Shown piece by piece: positions 1-9,070 of a DNA stretch of 64,000 nucleotides. This DNA is from JAWXBK01 sp040878185 (GTDB lineage Bacteria; Pseudomonadota; Alphaproteobacteria; Dongiales; Dongiaceae): assembly GCA_040878185.1 (NCBI GenBank), contig JBBDMS010000039.1:22875-86874 (forward strand), given 5' to 3'. The stretch's first letter is position 1; each line of letters begins with the position of its first letter. The notes beneath the pieces are model-generated. The model worked only from the letters and a program-made list of their open reading frames with translations. It made no database searches and had not been told where the DNA came from. The position numbers and the translations under genes are program-made.

Positions 1-540
1 GTTGCAGCGATCATGCTCGCCATCACGTATCGGTCGACATTCCTGCTGGCCTACGCATTGTGGATTCTGACGACACGAACAATCCTGGCCGGTGGCCTCG
101 CCATTGTTTCCGGCCGATTCTCGCCCTACTGGCCGCCGCTATTGTTCTTCAATCAACTCGTTGGCGCGTTGATCAAGATCTACGTCTCGTTCCGGCTGAA
201 CCAGCAATCCTGGATCCGTCAGAACATTTCGACCGGCAGCACCGGCAACCGGTTTCGCGACGCGGCTCAGCGAATCGGCAATGTTTCGCTGCATGCGACG
301 GCGATGGGCTGCTTCCTGATTGCGATGGCATTTTATACCGGTGTTCTGACGCTGCCCGACCGCATGGTCTTCCAGAGTGCGTGGAACGGCGGCGACAACG
401 GCGCGGGCAACGATCGCGCCCAGCTTCCGGTGATGCCATATGGCGCAATTGTGCAGACCCTGCCAGGCGATACACAGCTGCAACCGTCATCGCTGCCGGC
501 CGACGGGCTTGGTCGTCTCGATCGAGATCCGATTCTGTAA
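1..540 (+). CDS. alg8: Alg8-like polysaccharide synthase, C-terminal part (5' end outside window)
   Basis: The frame is open from base 1, so the start lies upstream. What remains is the membrane-bound C-terminal end of an Alg8-type processive glycosyltransferase: hydrophobic segments, then a KIYVSFRLNQQSWIRQN stretch close to the KIYVFFRLDRQSWTRQ end I recall for Pseudomonas Alg8, then another hydrophobic helix and a polar tail. Alg8 polymerises uronic-acid sugar nucleotides across the inner membrane together with Alg44. The next gene begins directly after its TAA and is Alg44-like, which supports the call. The sugar used cannot be read from this fragment; the UDP-glucose dehydrogenase downstream suggests UDP-glucuronate. 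Confidence 0.8.
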   Translation, partial: VAAIMLAITYRSTFLLAYALWILTTRTILAGGLAIVSGRFSPYWPPLLFFNQLVGALIKIYVSFRLNQQSWIRQNISTGSTGNRFRDAAQRIGNVSLHATAMGCFLIAMAFYTGVLTLPDRMVFQSAWNGGDNGAGNDRAQLPVMPYGAIVQTLPGDTQLQPSSLPADGLGRLDRDPIL

Positions 541-2034
541 ATGAGGATGAATGACATGCCCAAGAAGGACGCAGGCAACAAGCTGGGTTGGACGGATCGC
601 ATTCGCTTCGAACGGCGAAGCAACAAGGCACATGTGCGCGTCGGACTGCCTTTTTCGGCGATCGTTGCCGGTAACCAGCATCCCGGTATCGAGATTTCGA
701 CCGGCGATTTCGTCGTTGCACGGCCGGTCGATGCCAGCGGCGACGAGACCGTGGAAGCCCTACTCACCTTCGAGTTTCAGGGGTTTCGGGCGTCGATCCC
801 CCTGAAGGCGCAGATCAGGCGCACCGACGATGCTCTCAATCGAACCGAGTTGCGCATCGTGGCGATCGGCGATCATGAGTATCGGCTCCTGCGTAACCTG
901 ATCTCGTCCTATCTGTCCGGGACGCTGCTGTCGTTCGACGACCTCGTAGCGCCGGCGACCGATCAGGAAACACCGAGCGGACCTATGGCGCCCAATCTGG
1001 ATCGACGGTCCGGCTGGCTCGGCCGCACCGCCCGTTATGGGACGGTCCTGGGGGTTGCGGGCGTGCTGCTCGCGATTGCCGCACTGAGCGCGTACGACAG
1101 ATTCTATGTTCTCGAGGCGCCATTTGCCGCGACGACCGCTCCCCGCATCGACATTCGGGCTCCGGGCGAAGGGCTTTATGAAGATTTCGGGATCCTGGCG
1201 GGCGAGAACGTCACGCGCGATACCCCCATCGGAACCATCGAGGACGCGGCTCTCAGTGCCGATCTGGCACTCGCCAAGGCAACGCTCGCGTACCAGGAAG
1301 AGCTCCGGATTCGCCTGGATGAGGCCCTGCAGAGCGAAGACCTGGGCGCGATGGATGCGCTGACCGCGAGCCTCGGCGGCGGCGAAGGAGACAATGTTGC
1401 GTTGTTGCTCACGGCAGAGAGCCGCATCGAGGAACTCGATTCGCTGAATGATGTTCAGCGTGCGCGCATCGATGCGCTGGAGTACCGAATCAGCAGCAAC
1501 AGCATTTACAGTCCGTGCAACTGCGCGGTCCACTGGGCTCGTGGCGGGAGCCTGACCTGGGTGCGAGCCGGCGAAAAGCTGTTTGAGCTCGTTTCGACGG
1601 ATGTCGACGAGGTCATGGTCGAAGCACAGATTCCCATGGACTTCATACCGCGCCTCGAGCGCCTTCAATCGGCACGCATCGAGTTTCCCGATGGCACGAC
1701 GATCGGCGGTCAGATCATCGAGGTGAATCTCGAAGGTACGCATCGGCCAAGGGCCGGCTTCCCGGAATGGGTCCGGCAGGACTTGAGTAAAGCAACCATT
1801 CTGATCGACCCGGACGAACGGCTGAACACAGTCGATATCGGAACACCTGTCAAAGTCAGCTTCTCGACGGCGCTTCCGGAACTCAATCCGGTTGTCCGAA
1901 ACATCGAGCAAATCGCGAATGCGGGTTACGCGGCAGTCACCGAAACCTTCAGGCAGGTCATCGACGCACGGCAGGACACCGCGCCCGCGACGATCGCGCC
2001 CTCGGCGCAGGAGACGGACATAAGCGACCAGTAG
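541..2034 (+). CDS. alg44: Alg44-like PilZ / membrane-fusion co-polymerase
   Basis: About 497 residues: an N-terminal PilZ-like domain (about 15-120), one transmembrane helix (about 160-182), then a periplasmic HlyD-like region with a short coiled coil (about 230-315) and a beta-rich adaptor part. In alginate systems this inner-membrane protein binds cyclic di-GMP and switches on Alg8. The PilZ signatures look degenerate: KAHVR where RxxxR is expected and EISTGD where (D/N)xSxxG is expected, so binding may be altered. ATGs at 541, 547 and 556 are all possible; the one at 556 has AGGA at a sensible distance. It starts immediately after alg8. Confidence 0.82.
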   Translation: MRMNDMPKKDAGNKLGWTDRIRFERRSNKAHVRVGLPFSAIVAGNQHPGIEISTGDFVVARPVDASGDETVEALLTFEFQGFRASIPLKAQIRRTDDALNRTELRIVAIGDHEYRLLRNLISSYLSGTLLSFDDLVAPATDQETPSGPMAPNLDRRSGWLGRTARYGTVLGVAGVLLAIAALSAYDRFYVLEAPFAATTAPRIDIRAPGEGLYEDFGILAGENVTRDTPIGTIEDAALSADLALAKATLAYQEELRIRLDEALQSEDLGAMDALTASLGGGEGDNVALLLTAESRIEELDSLNDVQRARIDALEYRISSNSIYSPCNCAVHWARGGSLTWVRAGEKLFELVSTDVDEVMVEAQIPMDFIPRLERLQSARIEFPDGTTIGGQIIEVNLEGTHRPRAGFPEWVRQDLSKATILIDPDERLNTVDIGTPVKVSFSTALPELNPVVRNIEQIANAGYAAVTETFRQVIDARQDTAPATIAPSAQETDISDQ

Positions 2035-2063
2035 CGAAAACCCGCGCAGAGAAGGAGTTACGG

Positions 2064-3437
2064 ATGCGTATCGCAATTGTCGGGACAGGTTATGTCGGAC
2101 TGGTTTCGAGCGCCTGCTTTTCGGAGCTGGGAATCGAAACCGTCGGAATCGACAAGGACTCTGCCAAGTTGCGCTCGATCGGCGAGGGGAAAATGCCGAT
2201 CTACGAGGAAGGGCTCGAGGAACTCGTACTGCGGAACGTTGCGCGCGGACGGCTTCGCTTTACCGACGGCCTTCCGGCAGCAGTGTCGCGCGCCGATGTC
2301 ATATTCATCGCGGTCGGTACACCCGCCCGGGATAGCGACGGCCGGGCGGATTTGTCCGCGGTATTTGCAGTTGCACGTGCGATCGCGCCGCATCTGACCG
2401 GCTACACGGTCATTGCGACCAAATCGACGGTGCCGGTAGGGACCGGCCGTGCGGTCGAGCGGGAAATGCGCGAATTGAGCCCGGACGGCGACTTCGACGT
2501 TGCCTCCAATCCCGAGTTCCTGCGCGAAGGCGCCGCCATTGCGGACTTCATGAATCCCGATCGCATTCTTCTCGGGACCAATTCGAAACGGGCGATGCGA
2601 GCACTGGCAGCGGTCTACCGGCCGATGAGGGAACGGGGCATTCCCATTATCGAGACCGATCGCGAAACGGCAGAAATCAGTAAATATGCCGCCAACAGTT
2701 TCCTCGCCACCAAGATCGCATTCATCAACGAAGTGGCCGACTTGTGCGAACGCGTCGGCGGCAATGTCGCCCAGGTTGCCGAGGCGATCGGACTCGACCG
2801 GCGAATCGGTTCCTCATACCTGCAGGCGGGGCCGGGTTTCGGCGGCTCCTGCTTTCCCAAGGATACGCGCGCCTTTGTCGCGACAGCCGACGAATATGGC
2901 ATCGAACAGAACGTGGTCTCGATGGCTATCGTCGCGAACGATCGCCGCAAGCAGCGCATGGCCAATCGGATCGTCGAGGCGAACGGTGGCAACGTTCGCG
3001 GCAAGACCATTGCGATTCTGGGTCTGACCTTCAAGGCCAACACCGACGACATGCGTGACGCCGCGAGCCTTGTGATCGTTCCGGCCCTGCAGGCGTTCGG
3101 AGCACACATCCGGTCGTACGACCCGGCGGCAAACGGGCAGGCGGTGGTTCTGCTGCCCGGCATCGAATGCTGCGAGAGCGCCTACGACGCCGCGCATGAC
3201 GCCGACAGCGCCGTCATCCTGACGGAGTGGCCGGAATTCGGCCGTCTCGATCTCGTCCGGCTGTATCAGCGCATGAAAGGGAGAGCGCTGATCGATCTGC
3301 GCAATATGTACGATCCGGAAGCCGTTCAACGCGCCGGGTTCGACTATATCAGCATCGGGCGGAAGCCGGCCTTTGCCGACAGCCCGGCGGAAGGAAGCCG
3401 GGGTGGTAATACCGAACGTCGGGCCGGTTCTGCGTAA
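2064..3437 (+). CDS. ugd: UDP-glucose 6-dehydrogenase (RkpK/Ugd type)
   Basis: 457 residues. The N-terminal NAD-binding motif is GTGYVGLV (residues 7-14) and the catalytic cysteine is Cys263 in GFGGSCFPKDT. That context fits UDP-glucose dehydrogenases of the rhizobial RkpK type better than GDP-mannose dehydrogenase AlgD, which I recall as GGSCLPKDV. The enzyme oxidises UDP-glucose twice to UDP-glucuronate in the cytoplasm. An AAGGAG ribosome site lies 7 bases before the ATG. It occupies the place in this operon where a precursor dehydrogenase is expected, so the polymer may be built from glucuronate rather than mannuronate. The family is certain; substrate choice over GDP-mannose is likely but not proven. 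Confidence 0.85.
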   Translation: MRIAIVGTGYVGLVSSACFSELGIETVGIDKDSAKLRSIGEGKMPIYEEGLEELVLRNVARGRLRFTDGLPAAVSRADVIFIAVGTPARDSDGRADLSAVFAVARAIAPHLTGYTVIATKSTVPVGTGRAVEREMRELSPDGDFDVASNPEFLREGAAIADFMNPDRILLGTNSKRAMRALAAVYRPMRERGIPIIETDRETAEISKYAANSFLATKIAFINEVADLCERVGGNVAQVAEAIGLDRRIGSSYLQAGPGFGGSCFPKDTRAFVATADEYGIEQNVVSMAIVANDRRKQRMANRIVEANGGNVRGKTIAILGLTFKANTDDMRDAASLVIVPALQAFGAHIRSYDPAANGQAVVLLPGIECCESAYDAAHDADSAVILTEWPEFGRLDLVRLYQRMKGRALIDLRNMYDPEAVQRAGFDYISIGRKPAFADSPAEGSRGGNTERRAGSA

Positions 3438-3451
3438 CGAGGAGCGAAGCC

Positions 3452-4357
3452 ATGCTGTTCAGAGTAATGACGCTGTCGGCAGTCCTTTCGCTGGGCCTGA
3501 TCCCGTTTCCGCACGATCTTCAGGTGGCGGCCGAAGAGAGCCAAGGTTTTACCGCAATCGATGAGGAGGCCTACGTCCCCGATGGGCAACAGGCCCCCTG
3601 TTCCGAACGGTACGCCCGGCGAACGCCACTCGGCATTGCCGACATCGGTAGCGGCCGGTCGGTATCGGATGGGTTAAAGAAAATGCGGGCGTCCGATCTG
3701 TGGGGCATCGATGAGAACGTCCGCATCGATACCCGCAACGGCAAGCATCCCGTCGTCATCGAGGTAACCTATCCCGAAGGTTCCTATGCGCCCGGTGCCG
3801 ACGATGCGCCGCGCGGCGGCGCCGGCTTTCACGCCGAATTTCCGAATGCACCCGATGTCGAGACCGCATGCCTGCGCTATGCCGTTCGATTTCCGGCCGG
3901 TTTCGACTTCGTGAAAGGCGGCAAGCTCCCCGGCCTGTACGGGGGCACACCCCCTTCCGGCGGCGGCGACGTGACCGGCCAGAACGGCTTCTCGACCCGG
4001 TTCATGTGGCGCGAAGACGGCCAGGGCGAAGTCTATGCCTATATCGTCAACAAACCGGAAGACTACGGAACGTCGATCGGACGCGGCGCCTGGCAGTTTC
4101 CGACCGATCAATGGATCGTCCTGGAACAGGAAGTCCTTCTTAACGATCCCGGGACCGCGAACGGCGTTCTGAATGTGTGGGTCGACGGGCGGCAAACCAT
4201 CGAGCAGACCGACATCGTCTACCGGACGACCGATTCCCTCAGCATCGACGGGTTGATGTTCAGCACCTTCTTCGGTGGCGGGGACGAATCCTGGGCAACG
4301 CCGAAAGACCAGACGATCGAGTTTGCCGACTTCGAGTTCTTCCTGCCCGAGCAATGA
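3452..4357 (+). CDS. Polysaccharide lyase family 14-like secreted protein
   Basis: 301 residues with an N-terminal signal peptide (hydrophobic about 4-20, likely cut near VAA). The mature part has features of PL14 lyases: YPEGSYAPG near residue 110, RYAVRFPAGFDFVKGGKLPG in the middle and a GQNGFSTRFMWR block followed by YAYI. PL14 members such as Chlorella-virus vAL-1 cleave glucuronate- or mannuronate-containing polymers by beta-elimination. GAGGAG precedes the ATG. It sits 14 bases after the dehydrogenase and 4 bases before the AlgL-like lyase, so the operon has two different periplasmic lyases. Substrate is inferred, not shown. Confidence 0.7.
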   Translation: MLFRVMTLSAVLSLGLIPFPHDLQVAAEESQGFTAIDEEAYVPDGQQAPCSERYARRTPLGIADIGSGRSVSDGLKKMRASDLWGIDENVRIDTRNGKHPVVIEVTYPEGSYAPGADDAPRGGAGFHAEFPNAPDVETACLRYAVRFPAGFDFVKGGKLPGLYGGTPPSGGGDVTGQNGFSTRFMWREDGQGEVYAYIVNKPEDYGTSIGRGAWQFPTDQWIVLEQEVLLNDPGTANGVLNVWVDGRQTIEQTDIVYRTTDSLSIDGLMFSTFFGGGDESWATPKDQTIEFADFEFFLPEQ

Positions 4358-4361
4358 GACG

Positions 4362-5747
4362 ATGACCCGCCTTGCCCGATTGGCTGCGCTCTGCCTCACC
4401 GCTTCTATCGTCGGTCTTTTGCCTGTGCCGGCGACAGGCACAACGCTGAGCGAGGTGCACGCGCATGACGACCCGACGGTCGTCGCAGGAGATCTGATGA
4501 CACCGGAAGAGCGTCGGGCTCTCGATCTGTCCGACTATGTCGTTACCGATCCCGACGCGTCGTATTTCGATGTGGTGGAACGCCGCCGCATGCTGATGGA
4601 GAGCACCGATCCCCTTCTCGGCGCCCAGGTCGAGAATCTGGGCCTCGGCGCGAGTTGCCGGCAGATCTTGAACTACCCGGTTCTGGCCGGGCGCATGAAG
4701 CTGCCGCCTTTCTACCAGTCGCCGGACGAGTGGCGAAATGCGGCGGAGCCGTTCTTCACGTTCGAAGGATCGTTGTCGCGCCTCGCCGGGAGTTACGTGG
4801 CGACCGGCGATCCCTATTTCGCGGACTGTATCGCCGACGTGCTTCGCAAATGGAGCGACTCCGAAGCATTTCTCGGCATGACCGTTAAACAGGATCTGCC
4901 GCAAGCTTGGTTTGCGGCGGAATCGGCGCTGTTTGCCGCCGGTATGGCCTACTCTATCGCGCGGCCTTATATCACCCACGAACGCCCACAGGACGCACGG
5001 CTGATCGAGGCATGGCTGCGAACGGCGTCCCGAAAGCACATATCGGGTCAGGAGCTGGACGAGCTTTCCTGCTGCAACAATCATTTCTATCGTCGGGCAC
5101 TGCATGCAACCGTCAACGGGATCGTCACCGGCGACGATGCGCTGTTTCAATACGGCATCAGCGCGATCATCTCGGCGCTTTCAGAAATGAATGAGGATGG
5201 CGGCTTTCCGCGCGAGATCAGCCGCGGCACCCTGGCTGCTCACTACCAGAATTATGCGATGCTCTATCTCATAACGATCATGCAGCTCGCCGAGCGGCAG
5301 GGCTACGACCTGTTTCACATGAAGATCAACGGCCGGAGCATCGAACTCGCCGCCCAGTATGCAATCCAGGCAATCCTCCACCCGCGTGCGCTGGAGGAGA
5401 ATATCGATGCGTCCCAGCAGCTCACGTTCATCCAGGACGACCAATATTTTACCTGGATGGAAATATTTCTCGCACATTTCCGGTCCGAGGAAATCGAAGC
5501 ATTTGTCCGGCAGCAGCGCCCGACCTTCAATCGAAGCGCCGGGGGATATGTCTCCCTCTACTTCTACAATCCGACCGAGGAAATCCTGGTCCCACACGCG
5601 ATGTACATCGAAGGCGAGTATGTGACGCGCCGAAAGAACTGTTCGCAGCATCCTGCCTGGTATGAGGACCGGAATACCCCATGGCGCATGGAATGCGAAC
5701 GGCGGATGCGCCTCACCTATGTGGATCTCGATCAGGATCCGGAATGA
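4362..5747 (+). CDS. AlgL-like polysaccharide lyase (PL5 family)
   Basis: 461 residues starting MTRLARLAALCLTAS, a typical signal peptide; an upstream in-frame start exists but would overlap the PL14 gene and remove the signal peptide from the N-terminus. The alpha-helical lyase domain carries the PL5 hallmark Asn-Asn-His-x-Tyr as CCNNHFYRRA near residue 235. In alginate producers AlgL cleaves stray polymer in the periplasm and belongs to the export complex. PL5 also includes enzymes active on polyglucuronate (Stenotrophomonas Smlt1473 is known for this), which fits the UDP-glucose dehydrogenase in this operon. Confidence 0.75.
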   Translation: MTRLARLAALCLTASIVGLLPVPATGTTLSEVHAHDDPTVVAGDLMTPEERRALDLSDYVVTDPDASYFDVVERRRMLMESTDPLLGAQVENLGLGASCRQILNYPVLAGRMKLPPFYQSPDEWRNAAEPFFTFEGSLSRLAGSYVATGDPYFADCIADVLRKWSDSEAFLGMTVKQDLPQAWFAAESALFAAGMAYSIARPYITHERPQDARLIEAWLRTASRKHISGQELDELSCCNNHFYRRALHATVNGIVTGDDALFQYGISAIISALSEMNEDGGFPREISRGTLAAHYQNYAMLYLITIMQLAERQGYDLFHMKINGRSIELAAQYAIQAILHPRALEENIDASQQLTFIQDDQYFTWMEIFLAHFRSEEIEAFVRQQRPTFNRSAGGYVSLYFYNPTEEILVPHAMYIEGEYVTRRKNCSQHPAWYEDRNTPWRMECERRMRLTYVDLDQDPE

Positions 5748-5763
5748 CATCGAGAGGCTGGAG

Positions 5764-8700
5764 ATGAACAGGAAAATCGCGTTAACACTCGGTATCGCCA
5801 CCTTTTTGGGAGGCTGTAGCAGCGGCTATCACCAGCTCTCCGATCCGTTACGGGCAGAGTACAAGGATGCGCGTATCGAGACCGCTACCGGCAACTATGC
5901 CGCCGCCCTCGAAACCTATCAGGACCTTGCGGAAGACGGACATCCGGAGGGGCTCTACGAGATGGGCATGGCATATGCGTATGGCAGAGGCGTGCCGATC
6001 GATGCCCGGCGCGCGTCCGATTATTTCCAGCGCGCGATCGAGGTGTCGTCGCCACGGCGCGACCATGCCGAGTTCGAGCTCGGTCGCCTTTATTTCGAGG
6101 GTCTCGGCGTAACACGTGATTACGAAATCGCACGAGCCTTGTTCGAACGCTCGATCAACCAGACGGCGGAGGTACAGCGCGATCCCACCCATCTGAGGGG
6201 ACTCTATTATCTGGGCCGGATCTACGAGGAAGGCCTCGGCGTCACCGCCGATCTGCAACAGGCGGTGCGGTACTACGAAATGGCCGCAGCGCATCAGGTG
6301 CCGGACGACGACGTCTATTTCCGTCTGGCCTCGATGTATGAGGAAGGCCGCGGCGTCAGCCGCAACGCCCAACATGCCTTGGCCTATCGGGAGAGAGCGA
6401 TCGGCGCCCTTCAGACCAGGGTCAATAGCGGTGACAGCGCCGCGATGATGGAGTTCCACCGCCGCTACCGGGAGGGCGATGCGCTGCCGCAGGACGAAGC
6501 GGAAGCGCTTGCGTGGCTGAAGAAAGCGGCCGACGCCGGCGAGCCGCGCGCGCGGCGCGACTATGGCTGGATGTTGATACGCGGCGAACAGGTCGCGTCG
6601 GATCCGGCAACCGGATTGCAGATGCTTCAGGCCAGCGCCGATAGCGGCGACAGCTACGCGATGGCATTGCTGGCATCGGCCTATGCGGAGGGCATCGGCG
6701 TATCGCAGGATCCCGCGCGGGCGTTCGAGTGGCATAAGGCTGCCGCGGAACATGGCCAGCTCGGCTCGATGGTCGAGGTCGGCCGCGCCTATCTCGACGG
6801 CGAGACGGTCGCCATCGATCCGCCCGAAGGGATCGCCTGGCTGGAACAGGCTGCCGCGGAAGGACACACCGGTGCGCGTGTCACGCTGGGTGAGCTCTAT
6901 TTGCGCGGCGGCGAAGGCATAGACCCGCAACCTGAAAAATCGATCGCGCTGCTGACCGCAGGCGCCGACGAGGGCGATCCCTACGCCATGGCGCTGCTCG
7001 GCGAGGCGTACCGGGATGGTAAGGGCGCTGAAATCGACGTCCCGCGTGCGCTCGCGCTCTATGAGCGGGCGGCGGAAGCCGGACGGACCGAAATCTACGA
7101 CGATATCGGCGAGATTTATCTGACAGGCGCTGCCGGTGTACCGCGCGACGCGACGAAGGCCGCCGAGTGGATGGCCCGCGCCGCCGAGGCTGGCGATCCG
7201 CAGGCGCGTACTCGCTTGGCGATGGCATACATGGACGGTAACGGCGTGCCGCAGGACGTCCAGGCGGCGCTTGCCCAGCTGCGCGCGAGTGCCGCACAGG
7301 GCGATGCCTATGCGATGAAGGTCCTCGGCGACGCATATCGCCAGGGGCTCGTCGTCCCTGCCGATCCTGTCGAGGCGTTCGCCTGGTATCGACAATCGGC
7401 CGAAGCCGGTCATCCGGTTGCGATGTCGGAACTCGCCGCTCTTTATGTTCACGGCGTCGGCGTCGAGCGCGACGAACAGACGGCGGAAAGCTGGATCGCC
7501 CGCGCGCTCGGGACTCGCGATTTCGATGCGAGGGAAAAGGTCGGCGAACTCTATCTCGAGGGAACGTTCGGACCGGAACGCGCCCAGGAGGGCCTCCGGA
7601 TTCTCGAGGAGGCGGCGAGCCAAGGTCATATCGGCGCACAGGCGGCGCTCGGCGCGGCCTATTTACGCGGGACCGGCACGTCGCCCGATCCGGGAACGGC
7701 CGAGTTGTGGCTCAAGAGTGCCGCCGAGGCCGGAAATCTGGGTGCCATGTCGATGCTCGGCCGGGCCTATCTCACCGGCGAGGGCATCGCTGCGAATCCC
7801 GGCGAGGGCATTCATTGGCTCGAGCAGGCGATCGATGCGGGCGACATGTCGGCACAGACCGCACTGGGTCACGCTTATCTCAATGGGCTGGGCGTTCCCG
7901 CCGATCAAAGCCGCGGCCTCCAACTTCTGCAGGCCAGCGCAGACAACGGTGACGCCAATGCGATGGCCTTGCTGGGTGATGCCTATCTCGCCGGCAGTGG
8001 CGTCGAGCATGACAGCGATATGGCCTTGTCCTGGTATCGCAAGGCGGCCGATGCCGGCGATCTCGGTGCCATGGTCGCGCTCGGTCGGTTCTATCTCGAA
8101 GGCGATGGCGTGGCGCGCGATACGAACATGGCCGCGGAATGGCTCCATCGGGCGGTCGATCGCGGACATGCCGGCGCGATGGCGACGCTGGCCACCGCTT
8201 ATCTGGATGGCTCGATCGCCGGCGGCAGCGCACAGACGGCGATCGAACTCGCGACACGCGCCGCACAGCAGGGCAATGCCTATGCCATGAGCGTGCTCGG
8301 CAGTGCTTATCTTCAGGGTAGAGGGGTTGAGCAGGATCCGGCGGCCGCGAAGCAATGGCTCACACAGGCAGTCGATCGCGGCGACCCCGGCGCCATGGCC
8401 ACCTTAGGCGGCGCGCAGCTTTTCGGCGACGGTCTGCCGCAGGATGCCGCGGCGGGCGTGACACTCCTGCAGCGTGCGGTCGAGCAGGGTCATCCGCAGG
8501 CGGCAACCTTGCTCGGCGTTGCCTATGTCGAAGGTACCGGTGTTCCGCGAGATACGACGAGAGGCCTGGAGCTTCTGGAGGAAAGCGCCGATGCCGGCCA
8601 TCCGTTCGCGAAGGCTGTGCTCGGCCGCACCTATCTGCAGGGCGAGTTTGTCGAGCAGGACGTTTCGAAGGGAACGGCGTATCTGCTGGAGGCAGCCGAG

Positions 8701-8913
8701 GCCGGCCACACTGGCGCATTGTTGTCGCTCGCCCGCGCGTATCTGCGCATCAACGGCGCCGATGCGGATCATCGGACCGTCATTCACTGGATCGATACGG
8801 TGGTGCGGCAGAACAATCCCGAGACCATCGCCGTTTTGGGCGATGCGCTGGAAAAGGCGCTCGAAGACCAGTCGATCGAACAGCGGCAGGATATCAGCCA
8901 GGCGGCGCCGTAA
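5764..8913 (+). CDS. algK: Giant AlgK-like lipoprotein with Sel1/TPR repeats
   Basis: 1049 residues beginning MNRKIALTLGIATFLGGCSSG, a lipoprotein signal with lipobox LGGC, so it should be anchored in the outer membrane facing the periplasm. Nearly the whole remainder is about 25-28 Sel1-like repeats of roughly 36 residues with the recurring pattern AxxGxxxAMxxLGxAYxxGxGVxxD. AlgK of Pseudomonas (about 475 residues) docks the outer-membrane porin AlgE to the periplasmic complex; this protein is more than twice that size. The ATG at 5764 is chosen because it gives the lipobox. Operon order after the lyases matches an export role. Near-identical repeats could also create assembly or copy-number variation. 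Confidence 0.75.
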   Translation: MNRKIALTLGIATFLGGCSSGYHQLSDPLRAEYKDARIETATGNYAAALETYQDLAEDGHPEGLYEMGMAYAYGRGVPIDARRASDYFQRAIEVSSPRRDHAEFELGRLYFEGLGVTRDYEIARALFERSINQTAEVQRDPTHLRGLYYLGRIYEEGLGVTADLQQAVRYYEMAAAHQVPDDDVYFRLASMYEEGRGVSRNAQHALAYRERAIGALQTRVNSGDSAAMMEFHRRYREGDALPQDEAEALAWLKKAADAGEPRARRDYGWMLIRGEQVASDPATGLQMLQASADSGDSYAMALLASAYAEGIGVSQDPARAFEWHKAAAEHGQLGSMVEVGRAYLDGETVAIDPPEGIAWLEQAAAEGHTGARVTLGELYLRGGEGIDPQPEKSIALLTAGADEGDPYAMALLGEAYRDGKGAEIDVPRALALYERAAEAGRTEIYDDIGEIYLTGAAGVPRDATKAAEWMARAAEAGDPQARTRLAMAYMDGNGVPQDVQAALAQLRASAAQGDAYAMKVLGDAYRQGLVVPADPVEAFAWYRQSAEAGHPVAMSELAALYVHGVGVERDEQTAESWIARALGTRDFDAREKVGELYLEGTFGPERAQEGLRILEEAASQGHIGAQAALGAAYLRGTGTSPDPGTAELWLKSAAEAGNLGAMSMLGRAYLTGEGIAANPGEGIHWLEQAIDAGDMSAQTALGHAYLNGLGVPADQSRGLQLLQASADNGDANAMALLGDAYLAGSGVEHDSDMALSWYRKAADAGDLGAMVALGRFYLEGDGVARDTNMAAEWLHRAVDRGHAGAMATLATAYLDGSIAGGSAQTAIELATRAAQQGNAYAMSVLGSAYLQGRGVEQDPAAAKQWLTQAVDRGDPGAMATLGGAQLFGDGLPQDAAAGVTLLQRAVEQGHPQAATLLGVAYVEGTGVPRDTTRGLELLEESADAGHPFAKAVLGRTYLQGEFVEQDVSKGTAYLLEAAEAGHTGALLSLARAYLRINGADADHRTVIHWIDTVVRQNNPETIAVLGDALEKALEDQSIEQRQDISQAAP

Positions 8914-9033
8914 GGCCAGCACAGCGCGTTCAGTGCATAACGAACGGGTAGTGGTGAGAGGGCCGCAAGGGTCCGGCTGAACGGCGCGCTTTGGCGCCTC
9001 CTGTCTCGGGCCGGGCAAATACAGGGGCTGGGT

Positions 9034-9065
9034 TTGACATAAAGATATCTTTATATTCTTATGTC
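9034..9065 (+). promoter_or_regulatory. SahR-type operator and promoter
   Basis: ATAAAGATATCTTTAT at 9039-9054 is a perfect 16-bp palindrome. It starts inside a TTGACA -35 box (9034-9039), with a weak TCTTAT -10 at 9057 (17-base spacing). Outer arms GACATAA and TTATGTC extend the symmetry. The motif resembles the ArsR-family SahR operators described for methionine-cycle genes, and the next gene is a SahR-like regulator, so autoregulation by S-adenosylhomocysteine is likely. Confidence 0.7.
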
Positions 9066-9070
9066 ATACC

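Noticed and set aside
760..2076. 438-codon minus-strand frame opposite alg44
   Set aside because: Antisense shadow; alg44 has recognisable domains and operon context.
5848..7629. 593-codon minus-strand frame inside the Sel1-repeat gene
   Set aside because: Antisense shadow created by the strong codon bias of the repeats.
6000..8800. Regular repeats that could suggest a CRISPR-like or satellite array
   Set aside because: They are in-frame Sel1 protein repeats of about 108 bases with coding variation, not DNA repeats with spacers. No CRISPR array was seen anywhere in the window.
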